Shown: positions 26,037 to 35,243, counted from the first letter of the stretch. The stretch is 64,000 nucleotides of DNA from Bacillus nakamurai (GCF_001584325.1 NZ_LSAZ01000022.1:79724-143723); one strand, 5' to 3'. Made by a program: numbers and translations. Notes: generated by a model from the letters alone, not told the origin.

Positions 26037-27437
26037 TTGAAACGGCAATTTAAACTGTTTTTTATCGTGCTGATCACAGCAGTTGCAGCCTCAGCCCTTA
26101 CGTTGTTTTTCACGGGCAATACGACCATTTTCGGACAAGGCTCAACAGCGCTTGGCAATAGCAAATTTGATAAATTCAATAAAGCTTACGAGCAGATTAA
26201 AAGTGATTATTACCAAAAAACAGACGACAGCAAATTAGTAGACGGAGCGATAAAAGGCATGATCAGTTCCTTGGATGATCCGTATTCATCTTATATGGAT
26301 CCGCAGGAAGGAAAGTCTTTTGAAGAAACAATTTCCGCTTCATTTGAAGGCATTGGCGCGCAAGTAGAAGAAAAGGACGGCAGCATACTGATCGTATCTC
26401 CGATCAAAGGATCACCCGCAGAAAAAGCCGGTGTTAAACCGAATGATCAGGTCATTAAGGTGAACGGCAAAAGCGTTAAGGGCCTTAATGTAAACGAAGC
26501 TGTTGCATTAATCCGCGGCAAAAAAGGAACCAGCGTCAAGCTTGAATTACATAGAGCGGGAGTCGGCGATATTAACCTGTCGATTAAACGTGACACCATT
26601 CCGGTCGAAACCGTGTATTCTGAAATGAAAAAAGGCGGCATCGGCGAAATTCAAATCACTTCTTTCTCTGAATCAACGGCAAAAGAGCTGAACACAGCTA
26701 TTAACAGCCTTGAGAAACAGGGGGCAAAAGGGTACATTTTAGATTTAAGGGGCAACCCTGGCGGTCTGATGGATCAGGCGATTAAAATGAGCAACATGTT
26801 TATCGATAAAGGAAAAAATATCATGCAGGTGGAATATAAAGACGGTACGAAAGAAGTCATGAAAGCGACCGAAGAGCGTAAAGTGACGAAACCGACAGTC
26901 GTGCTCGTCAATGACGGTACGGCAAGTGCGGCAGAAATCATGTCAGCAGCGCTGCATGAATCATCCGGCATTCCTCTGATCGGTGAAAAAACTTTCGGAA
27001 AAGGCACCGTGCAAACGGCAAAAGATTACAGCGATGGTTCAACCGTTAAACTGACAATCGCAAAGTGGCTGACAGCCGACGGCGAATGGATTCATAAAAA
27101 AGGCATCAAGCCGCAATACGCAGTAAAGCTTCCCGATTATGCGAACCTGCCGTTTTTAGATGCTAAAAAAACATATCAATACGGCGACTCTGGCACAGAC
27201 GTAAAAAATGCGCAAAATATGCTGAAAGCACTCGGGTATAAAGTGAATGTTAACAGCACGTACGATAAAGCATTTGAAGCAGCCGTCAAACAATTCCAAT
27301 CCAAAGAGAACCTGAAACAAACAGGCATCTTAACCGGAGACACAACGGCAAAACTGATGACGGACCTGCAGAAAAAGCTGGCTGACAACGATACACAAAT
27401 GAAAAAAGCCATTGAAACATTAAAAAAGAATATGTAA
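26037..27437 (+). CDS. ctpA: Carboxy-terminal processing protease CtpA (S41)
   Basis: A 466-residue membrane-anchored serine protease. N-terminal signal anchor (residues 7-27), PDZ domain about 95-185, S41 catalytic domain with Ser297 (DGTASAAE), Lys322 (TFGKGT) and Gln326, spaced as in B. subtilis CtpB. A C-terminal peptidoglycan-binding repeat spans about 380-445 (DVKNAQNMLKALGYKV, VKQFQSKENLKQTG). TTG start with AAAAGGTGGTG upstream. Acts outside the membrane on C-terminal tails. Confidence 0.95.
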   Translation: MKRQFKLFFIVLITAVAASALTLFFTGNTTIFGQGSTALGNSKFDKFNKAYEQIKSDYYQKTDDSKLVDGAIKGMISSLDDPYSSYMDPQEGKSFEETISASFEGIGAQVEEKDGSILIVSPIKGSPAEKAGVKPNDQVIKVNGKSVKGLNVNEAVALIRGKKGTSVKLELHRAGVGDINLSIKRDTIPVETVYSEMKKGGIGEIQITSFSESTAKELNTAINSLEKQGAKGYILDLRGNPGGLMDQAIKMSNMFIDKGKNIMQVEYKDGTKEVMKATEERKVTKPTVVLVNDGTASAAEIMSAALHESSGIPLIGEKTFGKGTVQTAKDYSDGSTVKLTIAKWLTADGEWIHKKGIKPQYAVKLPDYANLPFLDAKKTYQYGDSGTDVKNAQNMLKALGYKVNVNSTYDKAFEAAVKQFQSKENLKQTGILTGDTTAKLMTDLQKKLADNDTQMKKAIETLKKNM

Positions 27438-27458
27438 CAGCCCGATACCAGAGGCTTA

Positions 27459-27514
27459 AAAACACCTTGTTACGTCATAAATCGTTCAGCGTTATGACGT
27501 AACAGGTGTTTTTC
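27459..27514 (+). terminator. Very long ctpA terminator hairpin
   Basis: About 21-bp near-perfect stem (ACACCTTGTTACGTCATAA and its inverse) with an 11-base loop and T run, longer than any other terminator in the window. Confidence 0.85.
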
Positions 27515-27848
27515 TGTTTTAGGGAGGAAAGTGATGATAGCCCATGCCTGATGTTATAACAGAACAACTATGTTCATCATTATAAGTGACTTTCGGAAAA
27601 TCAAATGGCAGCGCAAAGTTTAGGCGCTCATTCTTTTAACAGTCCTAAAACATCAAAACGCAAGGATTAAGTTAAATGAGTGTTTACGTATAAGCTGAGA
27701 AGAATGAGTACAGCTTAAGTTTAGAAAAGCTTCATCCCATGGTAAAGCCGTCTTTGAAATGAAGATGAACCAAAGGAGGTGAACTGGAGCAGTCTGATTC
27801 ACAGTTGTCATTCCAATGAATGATGAAAATAGGGGAGGAATTGGGTAT
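27515..27848. promoter_or_regulatory. Long leader region before the GH30 gene
   Basis: About 330 bases without a supported gene. AAAGGAGGTGAACTGG at 27772-27787 looks like an RBS, but no good ORF follows it before 27849. Could be a leader peptide region or a decayed gene. A promoter for the GH30 gene must lie here. Confidence 0.4.
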
Positions 27849-29318
27849 ATGCCTTTTTTAAAATTATCGCTGGCTCTTCTTCTTACTTCTTTACTATTAA
27901 CAAGCAGTATGGGAAACGCTGTTCATGCTGCTGATCATAAGGAAACCGACAAAAATAAAGTGCGAGTCTGGTATAGCTCAGAAAAAGACCCGGCTTCCCG
28001 CTCCTGGTACGATGGGCCAAAAGAAGTGAAATACGCTTTAGACGAGCAACCCCCCCTGACATTGACAAAAAAGAAGGCGTCTGATTCAAAAGCCATTTAT
28101 GTCGATCCGTCACAACGCTATCAAAGCATGTTAGGCATAGGTTCGTCTTTAGAAGAATCCACGATCCATAATATATCCAAAATGTCTTCCGGGAAAAGAG
28201 AGGAAGTGTTAAAAAAGCTGGTTGATCCGAAAGAGGGTATTGGTATGGATGTGATGCGCATAACGATTGGCACATCGGATTTTACGGCTCAGGAGTTTTA
28301 TACGTATGATGATATGCCTAAAGGGAAGAAAGATCCTAAACTTAAACATTTTTCTATTCAAAAGGATATTGATTTAAACATTACAGCAACAATTAAGCAG
28401 GCGCTGCATATTAATCCTAAGTTAAAAATCATTGCCTCTCCATGGAGTCCGCCGGCATGGATGAAAACGAATGAAAGCCTCAGCAGAGGAAAGCTTAAAC
28501 ATCAATATGTCGATGAATTGGCCGCCTATTACCGAAAGTGTATTGAAGCATATAAAAAACAAGGGATTCCAATTTACGCAATGACTCTTCAAAATGAACC
28601 TTTACTGGAAATAGACTATCCGAGCATGTACATGCCGCCGGAGCAGCAGCGCGAACTCGCGATTACATTAAAAAAGGAAATGAAAAAACATGTAATTGAC
28701 ACGAAAATATGGATATATGATCACAATGCAAGCGGGGCTTGGAACTATATTCCTCCGATTTTAGATGATAAAAAAGGAAATCAAGCGGCCGACGGCATTG
28801 CTTTTCATGATTATGACGGAGATCTTTCCGTCATGGCGGAGATTGGGAGGAGATATCCTGAAAAATCTATTCACTTAACAGAACGCTCTGTGTGGGGAAC
28901 AGAGGGGGCGGACCGGATCGCACAATATTTCCGTAACGGCGCTTCCAGCTACAATGCCTGGGTGACAATGCTTGATAGTCATATTCAAACCCATCATTGG
29001 ATAGGCACGCCAGATCCAACGCTGTTTATTCAAGATGCTATAAATCCTGATCGTTATTGGAATATACCGATATACCATATGACAGGCAACTTTTCTAAAT
29101 TTGTGGACCGAGGGGCAAAACGGATTGAAAGTAATTACGGCTCCAAAAACACAGTAACAAATGTGTCGTTCCTCAATCCTGACCAGTCTATTGTCTCAGT
29201 CGTCATCAACCAAACATCCTCTGACCAAACATTCCATGTCGTTTCGGAAGATAAGCAATTTGAAGCTGTCATTCCGGCTAAAACCGTTGCAACCTATAAA
29301 TGGGATCATAAAAAATAA
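27849..29318 (+). CDS. Secreted glycoside hydrolase family 30 (glucosylceramidase-like)
   Basis: A 489-residue exported enzyme: signal peptide to about residue 28 (AVHA), TIM barrel with acid/base E250 (TLQNEP) and nucleophile E345 (HLTERSVWG), and the C-terminal beta domain typical of GH30 (SFLNPDQSIVSVVINQTSSDQ). The motif LGIGSSLEEST and the WSPPAWMKT loop fit the glucocerebrosidase/beta-1,6-glucanase side of GH30 rather than XynC glucuronoxylanase. ATG 27849, RBS GGGGAGG. It lies between ctpA and yodF, where B. subtilis has no such gene, so it is accessory. Substrate unproven: fungal glucan or glucosylceramide are options. Confidence 0.88.
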   Translation: MPFLKLSLALLLTSLLLTSSMGNAVHAADHKETDKNKVRVWYSSEKDPASRSWYDGPKEVKYALDEQPPLTLTKKKASDSKAIYVDPSQRYQSMLGIGSSLEESTIHNISKMSSGKREEVLKKLVDPKEGIGMDVMRITIGTSDFTAQEFYTYDDMPKGKKDPKLKHFSIQKDIDLNITATIKQALHINPKLKIIASPWSPPAWMKTNESLSRGKLKHQYVDELAAYYRKCIEAYKKQGIPIYAMTLQNEPLLEIDYPSMYMPPEQQRELAITLKKEMKKHVIDTKIWIYDHNASGAWNYIPPILDDKKGNQAADGIAFHDYDGDLSVMAEIGRRYPEKSIHLTERSVWGTEGADRIAQYFRNGASSYNAWVTMLDSHIQTHHWIGTPDPTLFIQDAINPDRYWNIPIYHMTGNFSKFVDRGAKRIESNYGSKNTVTNVSFLNPDQSIVSVVINQTSSDQTFHVVSEDKQFEAVIPAKTVATYKWDHKK

Positions 29319-29328
29319 TCACATTACA

Positions 29329-29358
29329 AAGCCGGCACGGGATACGTGCCGGCTTATT
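29329..29358. terminator. Terminator between the GH30 gene and yodF
   Basis: GCCGGCACG / CGTGCCGGC stem between convergent genes. Confidence 0.8.
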
Positions 29359-29362
29359 CATA

Positions 29363-30853
29363 TTACGCGCCTTTTTGATTCAATTTATCAGAGGATGTTT
29401 TACCGAATAAACCTTCTTTCACCGCGTTTGCAGTCGCTTTTTTCACAAAAAACGGATTAAGAATAACGACGGCAGACAGATTGGAAACCAAACCCCAGAA
29501 GCCCTCATAAATGCCGTGGGAAGATTGGGTTATGTTTACTGTAAACGTCACAATAAGACCGACGAGCAGACCGATAATCGTCGCTTCTTTCGTTTGGTTT
29601 TTCCAAAACAAGCTGACGGCGATGGCCGGGAAAATCTGCACCATTCCGGAAACGCCCAGCAGCTGGAGCGTAACGAGCGCCGTCGGGAAAAGCATGCCGA
29701 ACAAAAGCGCAAGTCCGATGACGACAAACACCATGGAACGGGTGATGATCGTCAGCCTGCTTTGCGAAACATTCGGATGAATCAAATCTCGGTACAAGTT
29801 ATTCGCAAATAAGTTAGAAGCCCCGATGGCCATGATGGAACACGGAATCAAAGAAGCAAGGGCGATGGTTGAATAAGCAAAGCCCTGCGCGACGCCGCCG
29901 TAAGACGTTTGAATCAGCTTAAGCAAAGCGAGCCGCGGGTTGGTGTCCTCCGGCAGTACAAGAAACGCAATGAAGCCGAGAAAAATGACAAGAATCAAAA
30001 CAATGTTATAAAGCGGCAGAAACATGCTGTTTTTACGGACGGCATCAGCGCTTTTTGCCGTAAATACTCCTGTCGCGGCATGCGCCCACATAAAGAGTGC
30101 CAGCGCCGATACGATAGAAGCGGTAATAAACCAAGGAATCCCTTTAGGCCCTGATGAAGGAATCGTCAGCATTTGCGGCGCTTTTTGTGCCATCGTGTGA
30201 ATCATCGGCATCCAGCCGTGAAAATGGATCAGCGGGAGTGACACGACCATAAACAGCATAATGACCCATACTAAAATATCTTTAATAATGGCTGTAAATG
30301 TAGGCCCCTTAATACCGCTGAAAAAGGTATAAAGCGCGACAAGAACAAATGAAATGATAACCACCATGTTGACATTGATCACACCCGTCCCGGCCACCTG
30401 AAGCGTATCCTGAATCCCGCTCAGCTGCAGACAGATATAAGGAATCAGCATGAGAACCCCTACAATGGCGACAAGGCTCGCCAAAAGCTTGCTGTCAAAA
30501 CGCTCCCGGGCGTAATCAGCAAGCGTCGTCAATTTATGTAATTTCGCTACCTTCCAAAGCTTCGGCAAAAAGAAATAGGCGATAAAATAGGCCAACACAG
30601 AATATGGTATCGCAAAAAAGGCAACGCTTCCCCCGGTGTAGGCGGTGCTCGTCAGCCCTAGAAACGTATAAGCGGTATAAAGGTCTGCGCCGACTAAAAA
30701 CCAGACGAGCAATCCGCCAAAACGCCTGCCGCCGACTGACCACTCTTCAACAGAGGCCCGGGCTGATTTGTCTCTTCCGGCGATAAAGCCGATACAGACG
30801 ACGGTTAAAACGATAACGGCTGTAATGATAAGTGCAGTTACATTTGCGGGCAT
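29363..30853 (-). CDS. yodF: YodF, sodium:solute symporter (SSS family)
   Basis: A 496-residue permease with about 13 membrane spans, of the SSS/PutP family. N-terminal signature: EEWSVGGRRFGGLLVWFLVGADLYTAYTF. Sodium-site region near ASLIPCSIMAIGASNLFANNLYRD. Start is ATG 30853 (GGAGG in the upstream gene serves as RBS); its ATG overlaps the stop of the DUF3311 gene (TGATG), so the two are coupled. Substrate unknown; related permeases move proline, pantothenate or short acids. Confidence 0.92.
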   Translation of the reverse strand: MPANVTALIITAVIVLTVVCIGFIAGRDKSARASVEEWSVGGRRFGGLLVWFLVGADLYTAYTFLGLTSTAYTGGSVAFFAIPYSVLAYFIAYFFLPKLWKVAKLHKLTTLADYARERFDSKLLASLVAIVGVLMLIPYICLQLSGIQDTLQVAGTGVINVNMVVIISFVLVALYTFFSGIKGPTFTAIIKDILVWVIMLFMVVSLPLIHFHGWMPMIHTMAQKAPQMLTIPSSGPKGIPWFITASIVSALALFMWAHAATGVFTAKSADAVRKNSMFLPLYNIVLILVIFLGFIAFLVLPEDTNPRLALLKLIQTSYGGVAQGFAYSTIALASLIPCSIMAIGASNLFANNLYRDLIHPNVSQSRLTIITRSMVFVVIGLALLFGMLFPTALVTLQLLGVSGMVQIFPAIAVSLFWKNQTKEATIIGLLVGLIVTFTVNITQSSHGIYEGFWGLVSNLSAVVILNPFFVKKATANAVKEGLFGKTSSDKLNQKGA

Positions 30854-31053
30854 CAATCCAATCCTCCTTGTTTCTTCTGAAGCTTATAAATGTAAAACGA
30901 ACATAAAGGAGTGACAGCAATCCATAAAAGCAGCCAAAAATGAAAAAACGGCAGCCCGAAAATGATGGGATCAATCCGATTAGCGAACGATAGAAGCGCA
31001 AGCTGGCTGAAAGGTATTAAAATAAGAATGAAAATTAGTGCTTTTCTGACCAT
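30853..31053 (-). CDS. DUF3311 small membrane partner of YodF
   Basis: A 66-residue protein with two membrane helices (LIFILILIPFSQLALLSF and FHFWLLLWIAVTPLCSFYIY), DUF3311 type. Such proteins are regularly encoded just before SSS permeases of the YhjB/YodF kind (compare yhjC-yhjB). It overlaps yodF by TGATG. A role as accessory subunit is an inference. Confidence 0.88.
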   Translation of the reverse strand: MVRKALIFILILIPFSQLALLSFANRIDPIIFGLPFFHFWLLLWIAVTPLCSFYIYKLQKKQGGLD

Positions 31054-31204
31054 TTACTTTCCTCCCGGAACCTGATAATGCTCCTTATAATAGCAGTTGT
31101 CAGATAAGATCACAAGATATTTTTCAGAAAAAAAAGATTTCTATTATTATATTAACCAAATCGCTTTATTTGCATTTATACCGGAAACAAATTAAAATGA
31201 TTAA

Positions 31205-31222
31205 TATCTCGAAATCAAGATA
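31205..31222. promoter_or_regulatory. MhqR operator upstream of mhqED
   Basis: TATCTCGAAATCAAGATA is an imperfect 18-bp palindrome close to the published MhqR box (tATCTcgaAtTCgAGATa). It lies 17 bases before the TTG start of mhqE, so a repressor bound here would block the promoter. MhqR releases DNA on exposure to quinones. Confidence 0.85.
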
Positions 31223-31238
31223 TTTAGGAGTGAATACA

Positions 31239-32150
31239 TTGAATACACCAGGATTGCACCATGTAACAGCATTTGCGAAAGACCCTGTTGAAAATTTGCG
31301 CTTTTATACAGAGGTGCTCGGCATGCGTCTTGTTAAAAAAACCGTTAATTTTGACGACCCCGCCACATATCATTTTTATTTCGGCAACCAAAACGGAGAT
31401 CCGGGTACGATTATAACGTTTTTCCCTTTTCAAGGCAGCCGCCGGGGCACTGTGGGAAAAGGCCAGGCCGGAAGAATTTATTTCTCCGTGCCAAAAGGAG
31501 CGCTGCCGTTTTGGAAGAGCCGTCTTGAACAAAACGGTTTATCAGTAACCGAGCAAACACTGCTATCTGAACAAGTGCTTCTGTTTAACGATACAGAAGA
31601 TCTGCCGCTTGCAATCATGGAAGATGAAAGAAGCGGAAAAAGCCAATGGACGCCTGACGGTATTACGGAAAATGAAGCGATTACAGGTATGAGAGGAGTG
31701 CTTCTGTACTCATACCGTCCGGAAGCCACTATCCGATTTCTGACGGAGAGCTTCGGCTATTCGAAAATAGGGGAGGAAAATCAAATCGTCAGGCTTCAGT
31801 CGGAGGCTGCGGTCGGACATATAATAGATGTTGATCTTGCGCCGAAAGAGAGCGGTGTCGGGGGCTGGGGCACGGTTCACCATGTCGCTTTCCGCACAAC
31901 AGGCGAAGAACAGGCAAAATGGAAGGACATACTTGCCGCTTCACATCTCTCATCATCTGACATTCTTGACAGGTCATACTTTACATCTATTTATTTCAGA
32001 GAAAGCGGCGGTATTTTATTTGAAATGGCGACGGATGAACCCGGCTTTTTGACAGATGAAACATTTGACGGTCTCGGCACAGAGCTGAAGCTTCCGGAAT
32101 GGCTGGAAGAGCACCGCAATCAAATTACCGGCATTCTTCCGAAAATATAA
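31239..32150 (+). CDS. mhqE: Ring-cleaving dioxygenase MhqE (YodE)
   Basis: A 303-residue extradiol-type dioxygenase made of two VOC domains: LHHVTAFAKDPVENLRFYTEVLGMRL at the N-terminus, and WGTVHHVAFRT with the metal Glu in GGILFEMATDEPGF in the second half. Takes part in detoxification of hydroquinones and catechols in B. subtilis. TTG 31239 with AGGAGTG upstream gives the B. subtilis length; the frame to 31170 covers the operator. Followed 12 bases later by mhqD. Confidence 0.93.
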   Translation: MNTPGLHHVTAFAKDPVENLRFYTEVLGMRLVKKTVNFDDPATYHFYFGNQNGDPGTIITFFPFQGSRRGTVGKGQAGRIYFSVPKGALPFWKSRLEQNGLSVTEQTLLSEQVLLFNDTEDLPLAIMEDERSGKSQWTPDGITENEAITGMRGVLLYSYRPEATIRFLTESFGYSKIGEENQIVRLQSEAAVGHIIDVDLAPKESGVGGWGTVHHVAFRTTGEEQAKWKDILAASHLSSSDILDRSYFTSIYFRESGGILFEMATDEPGFLTDETFDGLGTELKLPEWLEEHRNQITGILPKI

Positions 32151-32162
32151 GGAGGGCATACG

Positions 32163-32765
32163 ATGAAACATATTTATGAAAAAGGAACGTCCAAAAACGT
32201 TCTCTTGCTTTTGCACGGAACGGGAGGAAATGAACATGACCTTCTGCCGCTCGGCCGTTTTATCGATCCTGACGCGAATTTGCTCGGTGTCAGAGGCTCG
32301 GTTCTTGAAAATGGCATGCCTCGTTTTTTTAAGCGCCTGAAAGAAGGTGTATTCGATGAGAAGGATTTAATTGAACGGACGAAAGAATTATATGATTTTA
32401 TAGATGAAGCGGCACAAACATACGGTTTTGACAGAAGAAACGTCATTGCAGCCGGATATTCAAACGGCGCCAATATTGCGGCGAGTCTCCTGTTTCATTA
32501 TCAAGATGTATTAAAAGGGGCGATTCTGCATCATCCAATGGTGCCGATCCGCGGGCTGCCGCTGCCGGACATGACTGGGCTGCCAGTTTTTATCGGCGCG
32601 GGCAAGCAAGACCCGCTTTGTACAAAAGAGGAATCTGAGGAGCTTCATCATTATCTGACAGAAGCAAATGCAGCCGTTTCTCTCTTTTGGCAGGAGGGCG
32701 GACATCAGCTTACTCAGCATGAAGCGGAACAAGCGCGCGTTTGGTACCGAGAGCAAAACATGTAA
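32163..32765 (+). CDS. mhqD: Carboxylesterase/hydrolase MhqD (YodD)
   Basis: A 200-residue alpha/beta hydrolase of the phospholipase/carboxylesterase family. The oxyanion segment is LLHGTGGNE and the nucleophile S100 lies in AAGYSNGAN. The aspartate follows in GAGKQDPL and the histidine in EGGHQLT. Second gene of mhqED; RBS AAGGAGG. Works with MhqE in the quinone-stress response. Confidence 0.93.
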   Translation: MKHIYEKGTSKNVLLLLHGTGGNEHDLLPLGRFIDPDANLLGVRGSVLENGMPRFFKRLKEGVFDEKDLIERTKELYDFIDEAAQTYGFDRRNVIAAGYSNGANIAASLLFHYQDVLKGAILHHPMVPIRGLPLPDMTGLPVFIGAGKQDPLCTKEESEELHHYLTEANAAVSLFWQEGGHQLTQHEAEQARVWYREQNM

Positions 32766-32803
32766 AAAAACCTTAGTTCGCATAGGCGAACTAAGGTTTT
32801 TTT
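32764..32803. terminator. Bidirectional terminator mhqD / yodC
   Basis: AACCTTAGTTCG / CGAACTAAGGTT palindrome flanked by an A run and a T run between convergent genes. Confidence 0.92.
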
Positions 32804-32807
32804 AGTC

Positions 32808-33416
32808 TTACAGCCAAGTTGAAACTTTTGAAACAGGCAGACGGTTGCTTTTATGTGCCGGTTTGGCAGCTTTACCGATAGAAATAAGCATCACAGGCAC
32901 GAAGCGGTCGCTGACATCGAATTCTTTTACGAATTGCTCTTTGTTAAATCCGCCGATTGCGCAAGTATCGTAACCCTTTGCTTTTGCGGCAAGCATCAGC
33001 TGCATCGCTGCTAATGAGGCGTTTAGAAAAGCAGAATCGCGGGCGAATTGTTCATTTTGATATGCGCCGTTAATTTGGCTTAAAAGCGTTTGCTTGATTT
33101 CTTCTGTGATATTACCTTGACGAGCAAGCTCAGAATATACTTCTTCACCGTTTTCGTTTGCTTTCAAATCACCTAAAACGGCAACTACCGCAGATGAGTC
33201 GATAATTTGTTTTTGGTTAAAGGCTACCGGCAGCAGAGCCGCTTTTGCTTCATCACTGTGAAATACTTGGAAATGCCAGTGCTGCAGGTTCCAAGCGGAA
33301 GGCGCTTTTATCGTGATTTCTAGCAGTTCTGTTAATTCCTCTTTTGTCATAACCGCATCTTTATCGTATTCTTTAACAGATGCGCGTTCTTTTAAAAGAT
33401 CTAATACGGACGTCAT
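32808..33416 (-). CDS. yodC: YodC, FMN-dependent nitroreductase-family protein
   Basis: A 202-residue NADPH:FMN oxidoreductase-type protein. Flavin-binding marks: RASVKEYD near residue 13, APSAWNLQHWHFQVF, and AIGGFNKEQF. ATG 33416 follows GAAGGAGG; the frame to 33449 has no RBS. Divergent from yodB, whose product represses it in B. subtilis and which responds to diamide and quinones. Probably reduces quinones or nitro compounds. Confidence 0.95.
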   Translation of the reverse strand: MTSVLDLLKERASVKEYDKDAVMTKEELTELLEITIKAPSAWNLQHWHFQVFHSDEAKAALLPVAFNQKQIIDSSAVVAVLGDLKANENGEEVYSELARQGNITEEIKQTLLSQINGAYQNEQFARDSAFLNASLAAMQLMLAAKAKGYDTCAIGGFNKEQFVKEFDVSDRFVPVMLISIGKAAKPAHKSNRLPVSKVSTWL

Positions 33417-33467
33417 AATGTTTCCTCCTTCGGATAAACGTGTTATCATAATAGAAAAGTTAGAAGC

Positions 33468-33480
33468 TTACTAAATGTAA
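33468..33480. promoter_or_regulatory. YodB operator between yodC and yodB
   Basis: TTACTAAATGTAA is an interrupted palindrome (TTAC-N5-GTAA) in the 129-bp divergent region, in agreement with the TTACT/GTAA core reported for YodB sites. It could repress yodC and regulate yodB itself. Confidence 0.65.
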
Positions 33481-33545
33481 CTCGAGAACTAATTTTAATG
33501 GATCACTGAAAACTTGTCAATAAATAGATGAAGGGATGGAATCAT

Positions 33546-33905
33546 ATGGGATATACAATGTGTCCTAAAATGGAATCTGCTTTTTCGCTGTTGGGAAAGC
33601 GTTGGAACGGCCTAATCATCCATGTGCTGATGGACGGCCCGAAACGTTTTAAAGATATGACTGAAACCATACCGATGATCAGCCAAAAAATGCTGGCGGA
33701 GCGGCTGAAAGAGCTTGAACAAAATGAAATTGTCGAGCGGCAGGTGCTGCCTGAAACCCCTGTAAAAGTCATTTATAAACTGACCGACAAAGGTATGGCG
33801 CTGCAAGCCGTTTTTCAGGAAATGCAAAAATGGGCCGACAGTTTTTGCGAACCGGGAGCAGCCGCACAAGACGAAAAATGTGAACAAGAACAGCACAGAC
33901 CTTAA
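33546..33905 (+). CDS. yodB: YodB, redox-sensing MarR/DUF24 (HxlR-type) repressor
   Basis: A 119-residue winged-helix repressor. The conserved redox cysteine is C6 (MGYTMCPKME). Two C-terminal cysteines are present at C101 and C112; in B. subtilis they are C101 and C108, so the second is shifted by four residues and the tail is longer. Electrophiles or diamide at Cys6 lift repression of yodC, azoR1, catDE and spx. ATG 33546 with GAAGGG upstream; the frame to 33528 is less likely. Confidence 0.93.
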   Translation: MGYTMCPKMESAFSLLGKRWNGLIIHVLMDGPKRFKDMTETIPMISQKMLAERLKELEQNEIVERQVLPETPVKVIYKLTDKGMALQAVFQEMQKWADSFCEPGAAAQDEKCEQEQHRP

Positions 33906-33942
33906 CAGAAGGCTGCCGGACATTTTCCCGGCAGCCTTTCTG
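33906..33942 (+). terminator. yodB terminator
   Basis: AAGGCTGCCGG / CCGGCAGCCTTT hairpin with T-rich tail. Confidence 0.88.
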
Positions 33943-34312
33943 AATTACAGGAAAACGAAAACAAATGATATGAAAGCACCTGCTGTTGAGGCAAAAGAAG
34001 CTGTAAATAGTGAAGCTTCAATTCTATAAAGGCAACAGTTACATCTCCGAAAAACCATCAATATCAAAATTATTTATATCGAGAAGTAAGTCTTTCCATT
34101 GTTTTATCAAGACTTCAATTTGCAATTCCTTTCCCTTAACGCTTTAAAACAGGCGGATGCTTTTGACATCGGCGACTGTCAATGAATATTTCAATTTAAA
34201 GAATCTAAACATGGAGATAAGCTTGAATGTGAGAAAGCAGTTTCAAACTTGTTAAGACACTTTGAGCTGTTCATATCATAATATAAAGACTCATTGCGAA
34301 AGGGGGATGTTC
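33943..34312. other. Intergenic region with a short minus-strand remnant
   Basis: No intact gene. About 34039-34134 on the minus strand reads ELQIEVLIKQWKDLLLDINN... DGFSEM then stop, without a proper start; likely the tail of a lost gene. The right part should carry the promoter of the SDR gene. Confidence 0.4.
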
Positions 34313-35086
34313 ATGTCCAAGGCAGCAATCGTTACTGGCTCTGCAGGAGGATTAGGAAGGGGCATAGCAGAAAGACTTTGCAAGGATGGCTTTAGTGTTG
34401 TGCTGCATGATATAAATGAAACACTGCTGAATGAAACAGTTTCAGATCTCAAAGAAAAAAATTTTGATGTTATCGGCGTTAAAGGGGATGTGTCGAAACG
34501 TAATGATCAATTCAATTTAGTGAAAGAAGCAGCAGATACGTTTGGACGTCTCGATGTTTTTGTAAACAATGCCGGTATTGAAGCTGTTTCTCCATTTTTA
34601 GAGATTACGGAAGAACAACTTAATAAATTATTCCGTGTTAACGTAAATGGTGTTGTTTTTGGCACTCAAGCTGCTGCTGACCAGTTCATGAAGCAGAAAA
34701 CAAAGGGTAAAATCATTAATGCATGCAGTATAGCTGGTCACGAATCATTTGAAATGCTGGGCACTTATTCTGCAGCCAAGCATGCTGTAAAAGCATTTAC
34801 ACATGCAGCTGCTAAAGAGTTAGCTAAATATAAAATAACAGTTAATGCATATTGTCCTGGTGTTGCTAAAACAAAAATGTGGGATAGAATTGATGAAGAA
34901 ATGGTTAAACATAGTGATGACTTACATCCGGGGGAGGCATTTGAAAAATTCTCTTCAGAAATAGCCCTGAAAAGATATCAAACACCTGAAGATGTTGCTA
35001 ATTTAGTCTCTTTCTTGGCTTCAGATGATTCAGATTATATTACTGGTCAAGCGATCTTAACTGATGGCGGCCTTGTCTATAGATGA
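34313..35086 (+). CDS. Short-chain dehydrogenase (acetoin/2,3-butanediol dehydrogenase-like)
   Basis: A 257-residue classical SDR. NAD-binding [10 protein letters not shown] (8-17), VNNAG (84-88), catalytic triad S139, Y152, K156 (TYSAAK) and the C-terminal GQAILTDGG. It most resembles acetoin reductase/meso-2,3-butanediol dehydrogenases (BudC type), which have about 256 residues. Substrate is inferred. ATG 34313 with AAAGGGGGA upstream. Codon use is more AT-rich than the flanking yod genes, and gene remnants lie on both sides, pointing to an accessory insertion. Confidence 0.82.
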   Translation: MSKAAIVTGSAGGLGRGIAERLCKDGFSVVLHDINETLLNETVSDLKEKNFDVIGVKGDVSKRNDQFNLVKEAADTFGRLDVFVNNAGIEAVSPFLEITEEQLNKLFRVNVNGVVFGTQAAADQFMKQKTKGKIINACSIAGHESFEMLGTYSAAKHAVKAFTHAAAKELAKYKITVNAYCPGVAKTKMWDRIDEEMVKHSDDLHPGEAFEKFSSEIALKRYQTPEDVANLVSFLASDDSDYITGQAILTDGGLVYR

Positions 35087-35243
35087 TACAAAACTGCAGA
35101 GAGACATAAAGAAAAATTTATAATGAAGCCGAGTACAATATTGAAATGAGTATAAGAGGCAATAATAAAGCAAAAAAATTTTGGGGTATTTAGCGGATGT
35201 AAAAGAAAAGCCTGGCTGCGAAGATGAATGAGTGTAAATATTG

